Shown piece by piece: positions 60,724-64,000 of a stretch of DNA of 64,000 nt. Within the stretch, counting starts at the first letter, position 1. Every line of letters starts with the position of its first letter. The DNA is from JADCCX01 sp051649305. Its GTDB lineage: Bacteria > Pseudomonadota > Alphaproteobacteria > Rhizobiales > Beijerinckiaceae. Location: positions 1-64,000 of the forward strand of contig JBOFGV010000110.1 in NCBI GenBank assembly GCA_051649305.1, read 5' to 3'. Made by a program: the position numbers and the translations under genes. The notes beneath the pieces are model-generated. The model was not told the origin of the DNA, searched no databases, and saw only the letters and a list, made by a program, of their open reading frames with translations.

Positions 60724-63219
60724 ATGGATTTCGATTCAATCCTGCCGATTGACGATGCCCTGCCTTCTCTCATGCAAGCTTTGGAGCATGGGACAAAGGC
60801 CGTGCTTGTGGCCCCTCCCGGTGCCGGCAAGACCACCCGCGTGCCATTGGCCCTGCTGGACGCTCCATGGCGGAAGGACCAGCGGATCATCATGCTGGAA
60901 CCGCGACGTCTCGCAGCACGTGGTGCTGCGGACCGCATGGCAAAAACCTTGAAGGAAGCCGTTGGCGCAACCGTGGGCCTGCGCGCACGGCTCAACGTAA
61001 AGGTATCGGCACGCACCCGCATTGAGGTTGTTACCGAGGGCGTCTATGCACGCATGATCCTTGATGATCCTGCCCTCACAGGCATCGCTGCTGTCATCTT
61101 CGATGAGTTTCACGAACGCTCGCTTGATGCAGATCTCGGCCTTGCGCTGACCCTTGATGCGCAGGAAGGCCTGCGCGACGACCTGCGCATTCTCGTGATG
61201 TCCGCTACGCTTGACGGTGCGCGTGTGGCGTCCTTGCTGGAGGACGGGACGCCTGTCATCCACAGCGAGGGGCGCATGTTTCCGGTTGAAACCCGCCACA
61301 TCAGCCGGGATGTGCGCGAGCGGCTTGAGCCGCAAATGGCCAAAGCCATTGAGCGCGCTGTGTCAGCCGAAACCGGCTCGATCCTCGCCTTTCTGCCCGG
61401 ACAGGGCGAAATTCGCCGCACCGAAACCATGTTGCGTGAACGCATCAATGATCCTGCTATCGATATTGCACCGCTCTACGGAGCCATGGACCAGAAGGCG
61501 CAGGATCTTGCAGTACAGCCTGCTGCATCCGGCCGCCGCAAGATTGTGCTGGCCACCTCCATTGCCGAAACCTCGCTCACCATCGAGGGTGTGCGCGTCG
61601 TGGTGGATTCAGGCCTTGCCCGTGTGCCGGTGCATGCGCCGGGCTCCGGCATGACCACGCTCGAAACCGTGCGTGTATCGCGGGCCTCCGCTGATCAGCG
61701 CAGAGGTCGTGCGGGGCGCACAGAACCGGGTGTTTGCTACCGCCTTTGGGATGAACCACAGACCCTGGGCCTTGCTCCGTTTTCCACGCCGGAAATCAAG
61801 GCCGCCGATCTCTCGGGCCTCGTCCTTGATATCGCAAGCTGGGGCGTAACTGATCCCGCCTCCCTGCGCTGGCTGGATGCGCCGCCTGCTGCTGCCGTCA
61901 AGGAAGCGAAGTCCATGCTCGTCGCCCTCGAGGCACTGGATGACAGCGGTCGCATAACCCAGACCGGACAACGTATCCGTTCCCTGCCCCTGCCGCCGCG
62001 TCTGGCGCGTATGCTTCTCAATGCAAGTGCCATATCAACCTCAGCACTTAGAGATGCCGCCGATATCGCAGCCATTCTCGTGGAGCGCGGTATGGGTGGC
62101 GCATCCGCTGATCTGACAACACGACTCGAACAGTTTCGCCGCGACCGTGGCGGACGGGCTGAAGAGATGCGCCGTCTGGCAGCTGGCTGGGCTGATACGG
62201 TTGCAAAAGCGGCATCCGAAAAAGGCAGTGGCAAGACCCACTCCATCGCCTCGCTGCTGGCATTGGCCTATCCGGACCGCATCGCCAAAGCGCGTGGTGC
62301 CAAGGGGCAGTTTCTGCTCGCCAACGGCAGTGCAGCCAGCGTGGATGCGGCAGATGCGCTGGCAAAGGCGGACTATCTGGTTGTGGCTGACCTCACCGGT
62401 ACAGCCACAAACGCGCGCATTCTTTTGGCCTCTGTGCTTGATGAAACAGAGCTTGACGACATTGCAGGTTCCCGCCTGCAAACGGCAGAAGAACTGACCT
62501 TCGATGCAACCAGCATGTCGTTGAAGGCGCGGCGCACCCGCCGCCTTGATGCCATCGTGCTGGCTTCCGAAACCATGCCTGTGCCCGCCAGCGAGACAAG
62601 CGCACAGACGTTGGCTGATGGCATCGGCAACATGGGTATTCACCACCTGAACTGGAGCAAGGCCACTTTGCAATGGCGCGATAGAGTGATGTTCCTGAGA
62701 CAGGCGCATGGTGACAGTGCTGACAATCCATGGCCTGATCTTTCCGACCAGACATTGAACACCACCACGCGAGACTGGCTGGCACCTTTCCTGACAGGCA
62801 AAACAGCTGTTGCAGGCATTGGCGCTGATACCTTGCGTGAAGCGCTTGAAACGCTGCTGTCCTGGACACTGCAGCGCAGATTGGAGCAGGAAGCTCCCAC
62901 CCATTTTGAAGCACCCACAGGATCAACCGTCGCTGTCGATTACGAAGCCGAAGGCGGGCCCGTGCTGGCCATCCGCGTGCAGGAGCTGTTCGGCTTGAAA
63001 ATCCACCCGGCACTGGCTGAAGGCCGCGTGCCGCTGGTGCTGCATCTGCTTTCTCCTGCGCACCGTCCCATCCAGATCACAAAAGACCTTCCGGGCTTCT
63101 GGAAAGGTTCATGGGCTGCTGTGAAAACAGAGATGAAGGGGCGCTACCCGCGGCATGTCTGGCCGGATGACCCAGCCAATACAGCGCCGACGACACGGGC
63201 CAAGCCAAGGGGGACTTGA
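60724..63219 (+). CDS. hrpB: ATP-dependent helicase HrpB
   Basis: The 831-residue DEAH-type helicase has Walker A APPGAGKTTRVPLALL near residue 35, DEFHERSLDADLG (HrpB-specific DEFH box), MSATLDGARV, the motif VI QRRGRAGRTEPG and the C-terminal HrpB domain. Its cellular role is not well established. It lies 30 bases after the flavin/methyltransferase gene in the same direction; whether they share a transcript is unknown. Confidence 0.94.
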   Translation: MDFDSILPIDDALPSLMQALEHGTKAVLVAPPGAGKTTRVPLALLDAPWRKDQRIIMLEPRRLAARGAADRMAKTLKEAVGATVGLRARLNVKVSARTRIEVVTEGVYARMILDDPALTGIAAVIFDEFHERSLDADLGLALTLDAQEGLRDDLRILVMSATLDGARVASLLEDGTPVIHSEGRMFPVETRHISRDVRERLEPQMAKAIERAVSAETGSILAFLPGQGEIRRTETMLRERINDPAIDIAPLYGAMDQKAQDLAVQPAASGRRKIVLATSIAETSLTIEGVRVVVDSGLARVPVHAPGSGMTTLETVRVSRASADQRRGRAGRTEPGVCYRLWDEPQTLGLAPFSTPEIKAADLSGLVLDIASWGVTDPASLRWLDAPPAAAVKEAKSMLVALEALDDSGRITQTGQRIRSLPLPPRLARMLLNASAISTSALRDAADIAAILVERGMGGASADLTTRLEQFRRDRGGRAEEMRRLAAGWADTVAKAASEKGSGKTHSIASLLALAYPDRIAKARGAKGQFLLANGSAASVDAADALAKADYLVVADLTGTATNARILLASVLDETELDDIAGSRLQTAEELTFDATSMSLKARRTRRLDAIVLASETMPVPASETSAQTLADGIGNMGIHHLNWSKATLQWRDRVMFLRQAHGDSADNPWPDLSDQTLNTTTRDWLAPFLTGKTAVAGIGADTLREALETLLSWTLQRRLEQEAPTHFEAPTGSTVAVDYEAEGGPVLAIRVQELFGLKIHPALAEGRVPLVLHLLSPAHRPIQITKDLPGFWKGSWAAVKTEMKGRYPRHVWPDDPANTAPTTRAKPRGT

Positions 63220-63241
63220 GGCTGCGATGTCAGGAACTTAC

Positions 63242-63264
63242 CCTCCCCGTAAACGAGGAGGGGA
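63242..63264. repeat. Short REP-like half element
   Basis: CCTCCCCGT and ACGAGGAGGGG are partly complementary and echo the hairpins in the transporter operon. It occupies the 71-base gap between hrpB and the converging DUF1499 gene and may serve as a bidirectional transcript end. Confidence 0.4.
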
Positions 63265-63290
63265 GAAGATTCAGTGCAAACACGGCCAAC

Positions 63291-64000
63291 TCACCGCGCA
63301 GCGGCCAAGGCCTCCAGCTCACGCACAAAAGCCTGAATCCGGCGCGCATTGACACCAAAATCATGGCGTCCGACCCGCGACACAGAGCGGACATCTACCC
63401 GCGTATCGTTCGCCCCGGGCCTGATGCGGATGGTGATGTCGTCAGGAAAGCGGAAGAGAAACGACGTCGCCACAGCCTCGATGCGGCCAGTGCCTGTGCG
63501 GCCTGAAGGGTTGGCACTGTCGATGATCTGCCAGCCCTGCATGGTCGCGGCCCGGCGTACCAGCGCCATCACTTCCTCCGCCCCCTGCTCGATGACAACA
63601 CTGCGCAGATCACCGTAGGCTTCCTGCTGATCCGCCCCTTGTTGACGGTCATACTCGCCCGGAACATGCCCGCCGCGCGCATCCATGGCCGTTCTTGACC
63701 GTCCAAAAGAAGGGGGATCAGCAACATCCGTACTGATGTCATTCATTACCGGCAGGCGTGCTGCCGTGACCGCCATGAAGCCGGGCCAGACCAGCAGCAG
63801 CAGCGCCAGAAACAAGCCCTTGCTGGCAACGCCCGTGCCTTCTGCACCCGTGCTCCAGATGCGTGCCAGCGCACCGCATGCCGCGATGATGGCGATAACC
63901 GCAGCAACAATGCCTGCCCCCAGCAGCACCATGCCATTGAGAACCGGCACACCGCCCAGACGCACAGCAACGATACTGAGAGCTGCCAGACCCCAACCTG
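63291..64000 (-). CDS. DUF1499 family membrane protein (N-terminus beyond window)
   Basis: The frame is open to the window edge. The visible 236 residues hold two or three hydrophobic segments (GVPVLNGMVLLGAGIVAAVI and GLFLALLLLVWPGFMAVTAA), then a DUF1499-type domain with RSVVIEQGAEEVMALVRRAA, TGRIEAVATSFLFRFPDDIT and RVDVRSVSRVGRHDFGVNAR. A GTG at 63965 could start translation, but upstream codons read hydrophobic residues in frame, so the gene probably begins outside. The function of DUF1499 is unknown. Confidence 0.8.
   Translation of the reverse strand, partial: GWGLAALSIVAVRLGGVPVLNGMVLLGAGIVAAVIAIIAACGALARIWSTGAEGTGVASKGLFLALLLLVWPGFMAVTAARLPVMNDISTDVADPPSFGRSRTAMDARGGHVPGEYDRQQGADQQEAYGDLRSVVIEQGAEEVMALVRRAATMQGWQIIDSANPSGRTGTGRIEAVATSFLFRFPDDITIRIRPGANDTRVDVRSVSRVGRHDFGVNARRIQAFVRELEALAAAR

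Overview
The window is a gene-dense chromosomal segment (about 64 kb, moderately high GC) of an alphaproteobacterium, most likely in the order Hyphomicrobiales (Rhizobiales). The evidence is protein-level: a ChpT phosphotransferase of the CtrA pathway, an EipA-like DUF1134 protein, a bacterial METTL20-type methyltransferase, an ELM1-family protein, a DUF2628 gene inside the his cluster, and a candidate suhB/MmgR small RNA. The genus cannot be fixed from the sequence. No rRNA, tRNA, insertion sequence, prophage or CRISPR array was seen.

Layout. 1-9.8 kb: end of ccmA plus ccmB, a NUDIX/dehydratase/DUF429 block, then a forward run (CitE-like lyase, sugar kinase, glycosyltransferase, METTL20-like methyltransferase, thioesterase, double-ATPase ABC protein) and an orphan TctC-type binding protein. 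9.9-18.6 kb: a frameshifted chemoreceptor gene, fabI, a histidine phosphatase, trxB, an ELM1-family gene, an Lrp regulator and an MFS/spermidine-synthase fusion. 18.6-21.8 kb: greA with a long structured leader, divergent from rpmH-rnpA-yidC. 22-30.2 kb: an ABC importer (ATPase, two permeases, binding protein, plus a LysE exporter) with a dihydropyrimidinase and an M20 ureidopropionase-type amidohydrolase, probably for uptake and reductive breakdown of pyrimidines or hydantoin-like compounds. Palindromic repeats sit in the longer gaps of this operon.

28.2-32.0 kb is a small accessory patch: a HigBA-type toxin-antitoxin pair wedged between the two hydrolase genes, a ParDE pair, a dispersed repeat, and an AT-rich AbiJ-like (AbiJ-NTD plus HEPN-like) putative phage-defence gene broken by a one-base frameshift just behind gyrB. 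32-42.6 kb: gyrB, dsbB, yqaA, rluD, pyrF, a KDG-type sugar kinase and an operon of TVP38 protein, pyridine nucleotide-disulfide oxidoreductase and sensor kinase. 42.6-46.6 kb: the candidate suhB/MmgR sRNA with a CtrA-like box, a BDH2/DHRS6-like dehydrogenase, a CDF transporter, an intracellular PHB depolymerase with a perfect palindrome upstream, and a YgjP-like metalloprotease. 46.6-54.4 kb: hisB-DUF2628-hisH-hisA (no hisF or hisE here), prmB, a Tat-exported 5'-nucleotidase, ung, a small membrane protein and a gamma-glutamyltransferase. 54.4-64 kb: chpT, a cysQ-like phosphatase, a YHS protein, an eipA-like gene, a coiled-coil membrane protein, a 693-residue flavin oxidoreductase/methyltransferase fusion of unknown function, hrpB and a DUF1499 gene cut by the window edge.

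Most interesting for follow-up: the apparently broken start codon of higB under a well-formed promoter and operators, the frameshifted AbiJ-like gene, the flavin/methyltransferase fusion, the nested-hairpin greA leader and the sRNA locus.
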